This document shows positions 1-8,587 of a stretch of DNA of 34,286 nt, in pieces (the first letter of the stretch is position 1; every line of letters starts with the position of its first letter). Origin of the DNA: Rhodobacteraceae bacterium UBA6273 (lineage in GTDB: Bacteria; Pseudomonadota; Alphaproteobacteria; Rhodobacterales; Rhodobacteraceae). Location: contig DJUV01000333.1 in the NCBI GenBank assembly GCA_002440625.1, positions 1-34,286 of the forward strand. The letters run 5' to 3'. Under the pieces are notes generated by a model that worked only from the letters and a program-made list of their open reading frames with translations, did not search any database and was not told the origin of the DNA. Both the position numbers and the translations under genes were made by a program.

Positions 1-621
1 CGGGCAGGGCAGGCCCGCGGCGCGTAAGGCCCGGGCGGCGCCGACCGCCGCGCCGCGCTCCTTCTCGGCGAAGGCGGAGTGCGCCGTCTCGCCGCTGACA
101 TTGTAGCTTTCGCCCGCATGGGTCATCACGCCGCGCAGAGAGCCCGCCGCGTGAAGCCGCCGGCCAAGGGCCACCAGCGCCGGATCGTCGGGGCGAAGGC
201 CGCCGCGATGGCCGTCGCAGTCGATCTCGATCAGCGCGGGGATCGGAGCGCCCGCCGATACCAGCGCCTCCGCTTGCGCCAGGTTGTCAAGGATCACGGT
301 CAGATCGCAGCCCTTCGCCCGCAGAGCCTGCACGCGGGGGAGTTTCTGCGGCGCGATGCCCACTGCATAGAGAATGTCGGTAATGCCCGTGGCGAAGAAG
401 GCCTCCGCCTCAACCAGCGTCGAGACCGTGACTGGCCCGTTCGTGCCGCCGATCAGCCGGCGGGCGATCTCGACTGATTTCACGGTCTTAAGATGCGGGC
501 GCAGCGCCACCCTGAGGGCGGCGGCCCGGACCGCCAACCGGTCGATGTTACGCGCCATTCTCGCCTCGTCGAGCAGGAGCGACGGCGTGGACAGGTCAGG
601 GAGGTCTGTGCGATCCGGCAT
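1..621 (-). CDS. DSD1-type PLP-dependent enzyme (D-threonine aldolase / D-serine dehydratase-like), N-terminal part
   Basis: This is the first 207 codons of a gene that runs off the left edge of the window. The reading frame is open from the ATG at 621 to position 1. The start is preceded by an AGGA ribosome-binding site. The protein begins with a TPSLLLDE segment followed by an RPHLKTVKS block. The second block is the alanine-racemase-fold signature of the DSD1 / D-threonine aldolase family, and its lysine is expected to bind PLP. A later MTHAGESYN segment fits the barrel of the same family. Members act on D-threonine, D-serine or D-threo-3-hydroxyaspartate in the cytoplasm, and the exact substrate cannot be read here. 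It is transcribed away from the creatinase gene. No functional link to creatine catabolism can be shown. Confidence 0.8.
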   Translation of the reverse strand, partial: MPDRTDLPDLSTPSLLLDEARMARNIDRLAVRAAALRVALRPHLKTVKSVEIARRLIGGTNGPVTVSTLVEAEAFFATGITDILYAVGIAPQKLPRVQALRAKGCDLTVILDNLAQAEALVSAGAPIPALIEIDCDGHRGGLRPDDPALVALGRRLHAAGSLRGVMTHAGESYNVSGETAHSAFAEKERGAAVGAARALRAAGLPCP

Positions 622-1110
622 GGGGCAATCCTTTCGATGGACTTCCCCGGGACAGCCCAAGGAGGGTTCAATGACCATTCTCGCGGCGGAACTGAGAAAT
701 CAAGCTGTGCCTTGACGAGAGAGTTTCCGAACTTCGGTCCCTGCGCGCTGTCGGTGCGACCCCCAGCCTCACGGCGGTCGCGCGCCTTCGTGGCCACGGA
801 CCTCATCTTCAACTTCTTGTGGGAATAAGAAGAACCACAAGCCCTCCGCTTAGCAATCATGCGAAACTGTTCCATGGCCGCTGATGGCGGACACTCGATG
901 GGTCGCGAACGAACGGCTGGGGGATCGTCAGCAAGGTCAGCTTTCCCTGAAGATGGACGCATATCCAGCATAGTATTCGCGCTTTTTCCCCGCAGGCGGA
1001 ATCCTTGCAGAACGGACGCAAATGGAAGCATTTCCAGAACAAATTTCAGGCTGTTCCGGCGCGGCAGTAAAGTCGCAGCAATATCTTTGAACAGCTTAAG
1101 GGATGCGATA
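622..1110. other. Intergenic region between divergent DSD1-like and creatinase genes
   Basis: This stretch of almost 490 bp carries no convincing full-length gene. It must hold the promoters of both divergent genes. A perfect AAGGAGG ribosome-binding site at about 660-666 precedes an ATG at 671 that opens a frame of only 14 codons, ending at 715. This could be a leader peptide or the start of a decayed gene. Near 807-840 there is a short inverted repeat (CTTGTGG and CCACAAG arms) without a clear T-tract. The longer frames that cross the region have no family resemblance. Confidence 0.5.
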
Positions 1111-2325
1111 ATGACCGATGACATGCTGCACGTGATGGAATGGCACAACGGCGACAAGGACTTTTCGCCCTTTTCCGACGCCGAGATGAAACGTCGTCAG
1201 GACGATGTGCGCCGCTGGATGGCGGACAACAATGTCGATGCGGCGCTTTTCACGTCCTATCACTGTATCAACTACTACTCGGGCTGGCTATACTGCTACT
1301 TCGGCCGCAAATACGGCATGGTCATCACCCAGGACAATGCCACCACGATCTCGGCCGGGATCGACGGCGGCCAGCCCTGGCGGCGCAGCTCCGGCAACAA
1401 CATCACCTATACCGACTGGCGGCGCGACAACTTTTACCGCGCGGTGCGTCAGTTGATGCCGGGTGTCAGACGGCTGGGGATCGAGTTCGACCATGTGAAT
1501 CTGGACTACCGCAAGGCATTGGAAGCGGCACTGCCGGGGGTGGAGTTCGTCGATATTGCCCAACCCTCGATGTGGATGCGCTCGATAAAGTCGGCGGAAG
1601 AGCACAAGCTGATCCGTGAGGGCGCCCGTGTGTGCGACGTGGGTGGCTGGGCGGTGGCCGGCGCGGTTGCAGCCGGCGTGCCGGAACATGAGGTGGCGAT
1701 TGCAGGAACGAATGCGATGATCCGGGAGATCGCCAAATCCTTTCCCTTTGTCGAGCTCATGGACACTTGGACATGGTTCCAGTCCGGCATCAACACCGAT
1801 GGCGCGCACAACCCGGTGACGAACAAGAAGATAAAGTCGGGAGAGATTCTGTCGCTCAACACCTTCCCGATGATCTTCGGCTATTACACCGCGCTGGAAC
1901 GTACGCTTTTCTGCGACAGCGTCGATGATGCGAGCCTCGACATCTGGGAAAAGAACGTTGCCGTCCACCGCCGGGGCCTTGACCTCATCAAGCCCGGTGC
2001 CAAGTGCAACGAGATCGCACTGGAACTGAACGCCATGTATCGGCAATGGGACCTCCTGAAGTACCGCTCCTTCGGCTATGGTCATTCCTTCGGCGTTCTC
2101 AGCCACTACTATGGCCGCGAGGCGGGGGTGGAGCTGCGCGAGGACATCGAAACCGAGCTGAAGCCGGGAATGGTCGTTTCAATGGAGCCGATGGTCATGC
2201 TGCCCGAGGGCATGCCCGGGGCCGGCGGCTATCGCGAACACGACATTCTGATCGTGACCGAGACCGGGGCCGAGAATATTACTGGCTTCCCCTTCGGTCC
2301 GGAGCACAACATCATCAGGAACTGA
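1111..2325 (+). CDS. Creatinase (creatine amidinohydrolase)
   Basis: The predicted enzyme hydrolyses creatine to sarcosine and urea (EC 3.5.3.3) in the cytoplasm. The 404-residue length matches the Pseudomonas putida enzyme, and long stretches are recognisably the same protein (TSYHCINYYS, DTWTWFQSGINTDGAHNP, YRSFGYGHSFG). The fold is pita-bread (M24), with an N-terminal creatinase domain at about residues 20-160 and the catalytic domain at about 165-395. His233 in GAHNP corresponds to the known catalytic His232. Glu263 and Glu359 correspond to the guanidinium-binding glutamates. Metal ligands of M24 peptidases are not expected in creatinase. The frame is open further upstream, but the ATG at 1111 is chosen because AAGGGA precedes it and because homology begins there. 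A strong terminator follows. The gene faces the creatininase gene. Confidence 0.95.
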   Translation: MTDDMLHVMEWHNGDKDFSPFSDAEMKRRQDDVRRWMADNNVDAALFTSYHCINYYSGWLYCYFGRKYGMVITQDNATTISAGIDGGQPWRRSSGNNITYTDWRRDNFYRAVRQLMPGVRRLGIEFDHVNLDYRKALEAALPGVEFVDIAQPSMWMRSIKSAEEHKLIREGARVCDVGGWAVAGAVAAGVPEHEVAIAGTNAMIREIAKSFPFVELMDTWTWFQSGINTDGAHNPVTNKKIKSGEILSLNTFPMIFGYYTALERTLFCDSVDDASLDIWEKNVAVHRRGLDLIKPGAKCNEIALELNAMYRQWDLLKYRSFGYGHSFGVLSHYYGREAGVELREDIETELKPGMVVSMEPMVMLPEGMPGAGGYREHDILIVTETGAENITGFPFGPEHNIIRN

Positions 2326-2347
2326 GCCGGGCGTTCAAGACGGTTGA

Positions 2348-2377
2348 GGGGGCCGGCAAAGCTGGCCCCCGTTCTTT
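2348..2377 (+). terminator. Rho-independent terminator after creatinase
   Basis: A 10-bp GC-rich stem (arms 2348-2357 and 2361-2370, one G-T pair, AAA loop) is followed by GTTCTTT. It lies 22 bp after the creatinase stop codon. Confidence 0.8.
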
Positions 2378-2421
2378 ATGTTCAGGCGGGACGAACCTGG
2401 CCCGCCGACAGCAGACAAGTT

Positions 2422-2452
2422 CCAAAGAAAAAGGGGGCCACTAAAGCCCCCT
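2422..2452 (-). terminator. Rho-independent terminator after creatininase
   Basis: Read on the minus strand, arms AGGGGGC and GCCCCCT (2452-2446 and 2438-2432) enclose a 7-nt loop. They are followed by TTTTTCTTT. It lies just after the creatininase stop, so the two convergent genes each have their own terminator. Confidence 0.8.
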
Positions 2453-2475
2453 AGTCACCCGTGGGAGAAGACGGG

Positions 2476-3252
2476 CTAAGCGAATTCGGTGCGCAGGGCC
2501 TCCACGATGCCCCTGGTGCAGACCTCCAGGAGGATATGCCCCTTCTCGACCGACGCCTCTTTCGGCGAGGAAAGGGTGCCCGAGGGAGGCGTCCATTCCG
2601 GCTTGACCGGATAAACATCATAGGGCGGGAAGGTCGCCGGAGCGTGGTCTACCGCGCGGTCGAGGTGGACGTGTTCCGGATGCAGGGCCAGCATTAGCGA
2701 GGTTTCGAGGACGCCGCCATGTTCCACGTCCCAGCCGGGGAAGCCGCCGGGGTAGAGCTTGGCGATGGCCTCCTTGTCGACGAAGTCCCAGTAGGAGAGC
2801 ACCACGACCTTCACATCGGTCACGCCATCCCAGCGCAATTCGCGGAGGGCCAGGTCGATGCCCTCGACGATGAACCAGGAGTTCTCGAAATGGCCGTTCA
2901 CCAGGCAGATTTTCCGTACGCCGTGGCGGGCGAATTCCTTGACGACGTCCTTCAGCGCCGCAACCAGCGTGGAACCGTCCAGGCTGGTAGTGCCGGGCAG
3001 GTGGTTCCCGCCACCCGACTTCTGATGCGACTTGTAGCCATAGGTGAATGGCGGCGCGACGAGACCGCCGACCTCCAGCGCCACACGGCGGGCGAACTCG
3101 CTGGGCAGCAGCACATCGACATGCAGAGGCATGTGGTGGCCGTGCTGCTCCATCGAGCCGATGGGGATCAGGATCGGCGTCTGCCCCCCGCCCACGGCGG
3201 CGGCGTAGTCGGGCCAGGTGAGTTCCGAGGCGAAGGCGGTTGAGTGTTTCAT
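2476..3252 (-). CDS. crnA: Creatininase (creatinine amidohydrolase)
   Basis: The predicted enzyme reversibly opens creatinine to creatine (EC 3.5.2.10), the step before creatinase. At 258 residues it is the usual length, and it follows the Pseudomonas putida protein closely (MEQHGHH, YGYKS-QKSGGGNH-PGTTSLDG, VVLSYWDFV, DHAPATFPPYDV). All five metal ligands of the binuclear site are present: Glu35, His37, Asp46, His121 and Glu123. The active-site Trp174 and His178 in GWDVEHGG are also there. The enzyme is cytoplasmic and has no signal peptide. The gene is divergent from the LysR gene at 3351, whose product is the obvious candidate regulator, and convergent with creatinase. Confidence 0.95.
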   Translation of the reverse strand: MKHSTAFASELTWPDYAAAVGGGQTPILIPIGSMEQHGHHMPLHVDVLLPSEFARRVALEVGGLVAPPFTYGYKSHQKSGGGNHLPGTTSLDGSTLVAALKDVVKEFARHGVRKICLVNGHFENSWFIVEGIDLALRELRWDGVTDVKVVVLSYWDFVDKEAIAKLYPGGFPGWDVEHGGVLETSLMLALHPEHVHLDRAVDHAPATFPPYDVYPVKPEWTPPSGTLSSPKEASVEKGHILLEVCTRGIVEALRTEFA

Positions 3253-3291
3253 GAGGACCAGACCTGCAAGGATGATTTTTGAAAACTACGT

Positions 3292-3327
3292 TGCGGCGCT
3301 CGCATAAGGAAAATAGATTGTCGCAAT
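3292..3327. promoter_or_regulatory. Candidate LysR operator in the creatininase-lysR divergent region
   Basis: Two dyads lie in the 98-bp space between the divergent genes. TGCG-N5-CGCA at 3292-3304 fits the T-N11-A form of LysR-family sites. ATTG-tcg-CAAT lies at 3317-3327. The assignment is inferred from position and symmetry only. Confidence 0.4.
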
Positions 3328-3350
3328 GCTTCCATTGGCGGGGCAAATCC

Positions 3351-4247
3351 ATGGCGCTCCTGACGAACCTGCCGACCGACCTTCTGCGCACCTTCATCGC
3401 GGTGGTGGAACTTGGCGGACATTCCAAGGCAGGGGCAGTGCTAGGCCGCAGCCAACCCGCGATTTCCCTGCAAATCCGACGGCTTGAGGACCTTGTTCGT
3501 GCGCCCTTGCTGGCGCAGGAGGGCCGGTCGATCCACCCTACTCAGGCGGGTGAGGCGCTTCTGTCCTATGCGCGCGAGATGGTGCGCATCAACGACGAAG
3601 CAGTGCGCTATTTCCATCGGTCAGACATGACCGGAGTCCTTCGCATCGGCTTACCGACCGATTACGCGGTCGCCTTTCTGCAGAACTCGTTGACGAATTT
3701 CATGCGCCACCATCCTGACGTTGACCTTGAAATCTACTGTGACCTCAGTCGCGAGCTACACCAGCATCTTAGGTCCGACGATCTTGACATCATAGTTGCC
3801 ACCATGCCGACAGCGCGAATGCCCTATATGTCGCGCGCATGGGTAGAGCAGCCGATCTGGGCGGCGGCCGAGTCGCTGGCGCTGATCGAAGGGCGTGCAG
3901 TTCCCCTTGGGGCGCATCTGGAAGGCTGCGACTACCGCGCGCGGATGATCGAAGCACTGGACGGCGCGTCGCGGCGCTGGCGGATCGTTTATACCGGACC
4001 GGGGATCTCCGGTTTGCAGAACGCGGTTCTGAACGGGCTGTGCATCACCGCGCTGACGCAGGCCACAATGCTTCCGGGCATGCGTGAGCTGGGCGAGGAC
4101 GAGGGATTCCCAAAGCTTGAGCTTCTGCGCATCGGACTTTTCTACAAGCATCCGCGCCTGTCGGCGGCGGGCCTGCAATTGGTCAGCGACCTGGTGGCAA
4201 GTCTGGAAAGCGTAGGATCCGGCGTGAAAACGGTACCAAACGGATGA
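3351..4247 (+). CDS. LysR-family transcriptional regulator, probable regulator of creatinine catabolism and uptake
   Basis: This is a 298-residue LysR-type regulator. The N-terminal winged HTH spans about residues 8-65 (LLRTFIAVVELGGHSKAGAV, then RSQPAISLQIRRLE). A type-2 periplasmic-binding-like effector domain follows from about residue 90, beginning GVLRIGLPTDYA. The ATG at 3351 is chosen because the HTH normally begins a few residues after the start. The same frame is open back to 3279 but lacks family resemblance there. The gene lies between creatininase (divergent) and the ABC importer operon (same strand, 122 bp downstream). It probably controls both in response to creatinine or creatine. 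The effector is an inference. Confidence 0.88.
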   Translation: MALLTNLPTDLLRTFIAVVELGGHSKAGAVLGRSQPAISLQIRRLEDLVRAPLLAQEGRSIHPTQAGEALLSYAREMVRINDEAVRYFHRSDMTGVLRIGLPTDYAVAFLQNSLTNFMRHHPDVDLEIYCDLSRELHQHLRSDDLDIIVATMPTARMPYMSRAWVEQPIWAAAESLALIEGRAVPLGAHLEGCDYRARMIEALDGASRRWRIVYTGPGISGLQNAVLNGLCITALTQATMLPGMRELGEDEGFPKLELLRIGLFYKHPRLSAAGLQLVSDLVASLESVGSGVKTVPNG

Positions 4248-4369
4248 AATCGCGGCATCATAACCAGCGCTTATCAATGGATTTCAAGAACGGATTTTGT
4301 CCCGCTGACCCGATCTCCTAACGTCGCAGCAAGACCACTGCTGATGCAACGAGAATGGGGAAGTTAAAG

Positions 4370-5494
4370 ATGTCCAGGATCGACACGGCCGCGACGGGCC
4401 TGACACGCCGTTCGCTGCTTGCCACAGGGGCTGCCGTTCTGGCTACCCCGATGCTGTCGCGCCGCGCCTTTGCGCAAGCGACCGAACTGACTATGCTGGC
4501 ATGGTACGGCCACGCCGAGCCCGATATCGTTGCCGAGTTCGAGGCCGAGAACAACGTCAAGTTCGTGCCGAAGTATTACACCGGCGGCGACAACATGTTG
4601 GGCCTGATCTCACAGTCGCCCCCCGGGACGTTCGACGTGATCCTGTCGGATGCCGAGTATGTGCAGGCGCTGAACGAAGCGGGCTATGTCGAAGAGCTTG
4701 ACCCGAACGACTACGCGCTTGCCGACTATTTCCCGGAGTTCCAGAACTTCCCGGGCAACTGGGCGGACGGCAAGCTCTTCTCGATGGTCACCCGCTTTGG
4801 CTTCCTGGGAGTGGCCTACAACACCGACGCCCTGACCGAGGCGGAAGCCGCCAACTACAACGTGTTCTGGGACCCGCGGCTTACGGGAAAAGTCGGACAT
4901 TTCGACTGGCACCTCCCGAATCTGGGACAGATGAGCCTTTTGAACGGCAACGCCAATCCTTATGACATCGATGAGGCCGCCTGGCAGGCGGTGAAGGACA
5001 AGACGATGTCGCTGCGGCCGCAGATCGGGGGCTTCTTCGATTACGGCGGGACCTTCTCGTCCCTGAACGACGGGCAGATGCTGGCCTTCTGCGGGATCGG
5101 CGACTGGATCACGGGGGTGCTGGAAAAGAGCGGTGCCAAGGTGCGGTCCGTCATTCCGGAACAGGGCGGCCTGCAGTGGTCGGAATGCTTCTCGATCGGC
5201 AAGGATTCGGCCAAGGCCGACCTGGCCAAGAAGTGGATCCAGTACATCACCTCGGCCAAGGGTCAGGCGAAATCGGCCCAGATGGCGGCATACCCGGCGC
5301 TGGTCCCGAACCAGAAGGGCTGGGAAGTGCTGAACGCCGAGAACCCGGACGAAGCCAAGCGCCAGGGCATGACCAAGGAGGCAGGCAACGTGATCGACAT
5401 GATCCGGGCCGGGCGGATCAAGTACCGCCAGTGGCCGGTCCAGCAGAGCCTGGAAGACTGGAACGACTTCTGGTCGGAATACAAGGGTTCCTGA
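4370..5494 (+). CDS. ABC transporter substrate-binding protein, spermidine/putrescine (PotD) type
   Basis: This is a 374-residue periplasmic solute-binding protein of the PotD/PotF family. It has a Tat signal peptide: TRRSLL at residues 12-17, a hydrophobic stretch, then cleavage after AFA at about residue 35. The mature protein starts TELTMLAWYGH and has the two-lobed family pattern (TFDVILSDAEYV, GFLGVAYNTDAL, CGIGDWI). Two in-frame ATGs exist. The one at 4370 has GGGGAAG at a suitable distance and is preferred over 4355. It is the first gene of an SBP-permease-permease-ATPase operon beside creatininase and creatinase. Its ligand is therefore probably creatinine, creatine or a related guanidino compound rather than a polyamine. 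That ligand is inferred from context only. Confidence 0.88.
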   Translation: MSRIDTAATGLTRRSLLATGAAVLATPMLSRRAFAQATELTMLAWYGHAEPDIVAEFEAENNVKFVPKYYTGGDNMLGLISQSPPGTFDVILSDAEYVQALNEAGYVEELDPNDYALADYFPEFQNFPGNWADGKLFSMVTRFGFLGVAYNTDALTEAEAANYNVFWDPRLTGKVGHFDWHLPNLGQMSLLNGNANPYDIDEAAWQAVKDKTMSLRPQIGGFFDYGGTFSSLNDGQMLAFCGIGDWITGVLEKSGAKVRSVIPEQGGLQWSECFSIGKDSAKADLAKKWIQYITSAKGQAKSAQMAAYPALVPNQKGWEVLNAENPDEAKRQGMTKEAGNVIDMIRAGRIKYRQWPVQQSLEDWNDFWSEYKGS

Positions 5495-5557
5495 TCCGAC
5501 ATCTAAGCCAAGGCGGGCCGGCCAGCCTGAGAGGCCGCCCCGCACCCCCAAACCAGA

Positions 5558-6415
5558 GTGCGCCATCCGATGCGACGTCCGATTACCCTTTACGGTCTGA
5601 CCTTCTCGTTGCCGCTTCTGGTCTGGCAGATCCTGTTCTTCGTCTTTCCGCTGCTGTTCCTCGTCGCTCTCAGCTTCTGGACGGTGAAGAACTTCACCAT
5701 GCGGCCGGACTTCGACACGGTGAACTGGACCACGATGTATGGTCGCGCCGTGTTCTGGCAGGCCTATGGCACGACCTTCGCGCTGGCCACCGCGGCCTCG
5801 GTCCTGACGAGCACACTCGCCTTTCCCTGCGCCTATGCCATCGCCTTCAAGCTGTCCGACAGCGCCCGACGCTGGGCAGTCTTTCTGATGGTGATCCCGT
5901 TCTTCACCAGCTACCTGGTCCGCGTCTATTCCTGGCAGATATTCCTGTCGGACAACGGCATCATCAACGTGATTCTCGGCTGGATCGGACTTGGTCCCTT
6001 TCCGCTGCTGAACACCGTCGGCGCCACGATGATCGGCTACCTGACGCTCAGCTTTCCGCTGGTCGTGCTTCTGCAGCTCTTCAGCCTCGTCTTCATCGAG
6101 CGCACCCTGATCGAGGCCGCGCACAACCTGCGTTGCGGGCGGCTGCGCACGGTCTTTGCGGTGGTCATCCCCTCGGCCCGGGTGGGCCTGGTGATCGCAG
6201 CGCTCTTCTGCTTCATCCTTTCCTTCGGCGATTTCGTCAGCCCGGTCTACCTGGGCGGGGGTGAGCCCACGACGCTCTCGATCCTGATCACCGACACCAC
6301 GAAGTCCGGCCAGCAATGGCCCCGCGCAGCGGTCATTGCGCTGACCATGATTGGCACGCTTATGCTGGTGGCGTTTGCCGCGGTCAAGTTCGCATACAAG
6401 GGAAAGACGAGATGA
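5558..6415 (+). CDS. ABC transporter permease, PotB type
   Basis: This is an inner-membrane permease subunit of 285 residues, or 281 if translation starts at the ATG at 5570 instead of the GTG at 5558. Neither start has a strong ribosome-binding site. About six membrane segments are visible, the first at residues 10-30. The cytoplasmic EAA-like loop, which contacts the ATPase, is seen as IEAAHNLRCGRLRTVFAVVI. Note the IEAAHNL variant of the usual EAA sequence. The gene overlaps the next permease gene by ATGA, which implies translational coupling. It pairs with the PotC-type subunit to form the translocation pore. Confidence 0.88.
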   Translation: MRHPMRRPITLYGLTFSLPLLVWQILFFVFPLLFLVALSFWTVKNFTMRPDFDTVNWTTMYGRAVFWQAYGTTFALATAASVLTSTLAFPCAYAIAFKLSDSARRWAVFLMVIPFFTSYLVRVYSWQIFLSDNGIINVILGWIGLGPFPLLNTVGATMIGYLTLSFPLVVLLQLFSLVFIERTLIEAAHNLRCGRLRTVFAVVIPSARVGLVIAALFCFILSFGDFVSPVYLGGGEPTTLSILITDTTKSGQQWPRAAVIALTMIGTLMLVAFAAVKFAYKGKTR

Positions 6416-7239
6416 GCGGATCCGCCGACCTGAACCGCAACCGGGCCGTCGACTGGGCGCTGATGGCCTATATCGTCCTTGCCTATGCCTTCGTCTTCGC
6501 GCCGATTGCGGCAAGCTTCGTCTTTTCCTTCAACTCTGACCGCTTCCCCTCGATCCCGCTGGGCGAGTTCTCGCTGGACTGGTACCGCGCCGTCGCCACC
6601 GACCCGCTGGTCTGGGAAGGCGCGCGGAACACGCTGGTGGTGGGGGTGATCGTCGGCGTGATCTCGACCGTGCTTGGTTTCGGCGCCGCCTATACCGACT
6701 TTCGCTATAGCTTCTTCGGCAAGCAGATCTACCTTGCGCTGGCACTGCTGCCGCCGACAATCCCGGTCATCATCCTGGGCCTGGCGATGCTGGCCTATCT
6801 CAGCCGGGTGAACCTGTCAGGCGACGCCCTGTCGGTCATCATCAGCCATGTCGTCGTCTGCGCCCCCTTCGCCATGGCGATCATCCGGCTGCGCCTTTCC
6901 CAGATGGACCCGGCGCTGGAGCCTGCCGCGTGGAACCTCGGCGCGTCCGAGTGGAAGGCCATGCGCCATGTGATAATTCCCTTCACCATGCCCGCGATCC
7001 TAGGCGCGCTCTTCATCACCATGGCCGTGTCCTTTGACGAATTCGCCGTGGCCTGGTTCGTCTCGGGCCTGAACGAGACCCTGCCGGTGAAGGTCCTGGG
7101 CTTCCTGCAAGGCCAGGTCAGTCCGCGGATCAACGCGATCGGAACCTTCGTCTTCATCCTGTCCATGACGCTTGTGATCCTGGCTCAGCTCTTGCTGTCC
7201 GGTCGCGGCGCGGGTCAGACCAGCGCCGACAAGGAGTAA
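6412..7239 (+). CDS. ABC transporter permease, PotC type
   Basis: This is the second permease subunit, 275 residues with about six membrane segments. The EAA loop reads LEPAAWNLGASEWKAMRHV. The start is the ATG at 6412 that overlaps the upstream stop codon. The same frame is open from 6316, but that part lies inside the preceding gene. The protein has the PotC-like pattern of an N-terminal hydrophobic segment followed by FSFNSDRFPSIP and a later ALLPPTIPVIILGLAML. The ATPase gene begins 3 bp after its stop codon. Confidence 0.9.
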   Translation: MSGSADLNRNRAVDWALMAYIVLAYAFVFAPIAASFVFSFNSDRFPSIPLGEFSLDWYRAVATDPLVWEGARNTLVVGVIVGVISTVLGFGAAYTDFRYSFFGKQIYLALALLPPTIPVIILGLAMLAYLSRVNLSGDALSVIISHVVVCAPFAMAIIRLRLSQMDPALEPAAWNLGASEWKAMRHVIIPFTMPAILGALFITMAVSFDEFAVAWFVSGLNETLPVKVLGFLQGQVSPRINAIGTFVFILSMTLVILAQLLLSGRGAGQTSADKE

Positions 7240-7242
7240 CCC

Positions 7243-8328
7243 ATGCAACGCGACACGCTTGTTTCCTTCGAGGGCGTGGTGAAACGGTTCGGCGATTTTG
7301 TCGCTGTGCAGAAGCTTGATTTCGAAATCCGCAAGGGCGAGTTCCTCGCGATCATGGGCTCATCCGGCTGCGGCAAGACCACGACGCTCAGGATGCTGGC
7401 GGGACTTGAGGGGCCGAGCGAAGGCGTGATCCGTCTCTCCGGAAAGCCGATCAACGACCTGCCGACGTGGAGCCGCGACACGCCGATGGTGTGGCAGAGC
7501 CTGGCCCTCTTTCCCTTCCTGAACGTGCGCGAGAACGTGGAGTTCGCCCTGAAGATGCGCGGTGTCGGCAAAGTAGAGCGTCGCCGCCGCGCGGAACAGT
7601 GGCTCGACCGGATGCAGATCACCGAGTTCGCCGAGCGCAACATCTCGCAGCTTTCGGGCGGGCAGCGTCAGCGCGTGGCCCTGGCTCGGTCGCTGGTAGT
7701 GGAGCCGGAGATCCTGCTTCTCGATGAGCCTTTGTCCGCACTTGATGCCGCACTGAAGGTAAGGATGCAGTCAGTGCTGAAGAACCTGCAGCGCGAGACT
7801 GGAATCACTTTCGTCTATGTCACCCACAGCCAGTCCGAAGCCTTCTCGATGGCTGACCGCGTGGTCATCATGAGCCGGGGCAAGATCGAACAGATCGGGA
7901 CCCCGCAAGAAATCTATCGCACTCCGCGCACCCGCTTCGTAGCGGACTTCCTGGGGTCGTCGAATCTATTTACTGGCAAGGTCAGATCCGACGGGCAGGG
8001 GCTGGCCCTAGACACACCTGTCGGCCAATTGGCGCTGGCACCAGGGGCGACCAACGACATCGGCGACACCGCGACGCTAACGGTCCTAGACACCAAGACC
8101 CACCTTAGTATTTCTGCGCCGACGGGATCGGTCAACGTCGTGCCGGTTCGCGTCATCGGCGAGGAATTCGTGGGCGCGACGGCCACTCTGTATCTTGAAA
8201 CCGCCCATGGCCAGGAGATCCGGGTCCAGAAAGGTCACGACGAACTGGCCGACCTTCCTCTTGGGACCGGTCAAAGCCTCTACGCCTGGTGGAACCCGCA
8301 GGATTCCCACCTTGTCGCAGAGGCCTAG
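7243..8328 (+). CDS. ABC transporter ATP-binding protein, PotA type
   Basis: This is a 361-residue ATPase that drives the importer. The nucleotide-binding domain has Walker A GSSGCGKTT at 39-47, a Q-loop around Gln85, signature LSGGQRQR at 137-144 and Walker B LLLDEP at 158-163. A C-terminal regulatory TOBE-like domain spans about residues 240-355, as is normal for the PotA/UgpC group. It is the last gene of the tightly packed operon 4370-8328. A 250-bp gap separates it from the GlxA-type regulator. The transported substrate is discussed under the binding protein. Confidence 0.92.
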   Translation: MQRDTLVSFEGVVKRFGDFVAVQKLDFEIRKGEFLAIMGSSGCGKTTTLRMLAGLEGPSEGVIRLSGKPINDLPTWSRDTPMVWQSLALFPFLNVRENVEFALKMRGVGKVERRRRAEQWLDRMQITEFAERNISQLSGGQRQRVALARSLVVEPEILLLDEPLSALDAALKVRMQSVLKNLQRETGITFVYVTHSQSEAFSMADRVVIMSRGKIEQIGTPQEIYRTPRTRFVADFLGSSNLFTGKVRSDGQGLALDTPVGQLALAPGATNDIGDTATLTVLDTKTHLSISAPTGSVNVVPVRVIGEEFVGATATLYLETAHGQEIRVQKGHDELADLPLGTGQSLYAWWNPQDSHLVAEA

Positions 8329-8409
8329 AGCTCTACCGTCATGACTTACCTGTTCTTCTCGGGTCGCCTCGGACCGTGCAGCACCGCTAGAGCAAAGGAG
8401 CAATGCGAA

Positions 8410-8565
8410 ATGAGCATCGTCTTTCTTCAGGGCGGGGGGCTAAGCAAAGAGCAGATGGATCGAGTTCGGCTCGAGCGTCACCAACTCTGGTTGTTCTTTC
8501 GGCTCATTACAGATGTCCTGTGCTTGAGAAAGCGTCGAAATTCGGACGGGGAGACCAAGCAATAG
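8410..8565 (+). CDS. Possible small protein of unknown function
   Basis: This is a 51-codon frame in the gap between the ATPase and GlxA-type genes. It has AAAGGAG about 9 nt before the ATG. The product has a short hydrophobic stretch (LWLFFRLITDVLCL) between charged segments, so it could touch the membrane. No family was recognised. The rest of the gap (8329-8409 and 8566-8587) shows nothing definite. It could equally be non-coding. Confidence 0.3.
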   Translation: MSIVFLQGGGLSKEQMDRVRLERHQLWLFFRLITDVLCLRKRRNSDGETKQ

Positions 8566-8587
8566 TCAACCGTAGCGATCTGCAGTT

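Noticed and set aside
1111..2325. Xaa-Pro aminopeptidase or dipeptidase instead of creatinase
   Set aside because: The residues match creatinase specifically (His233, Glu263, Glu359) over the full length, and a creatininase gene is adjacent.
4610..6514. 634-codon open frame on the minus strand
   Set aside because: It lies opposite the ABC importer genes, has low-complexity Arg/Gln-rich composition and no family features. It is a shadow of high-GC coding DNA.
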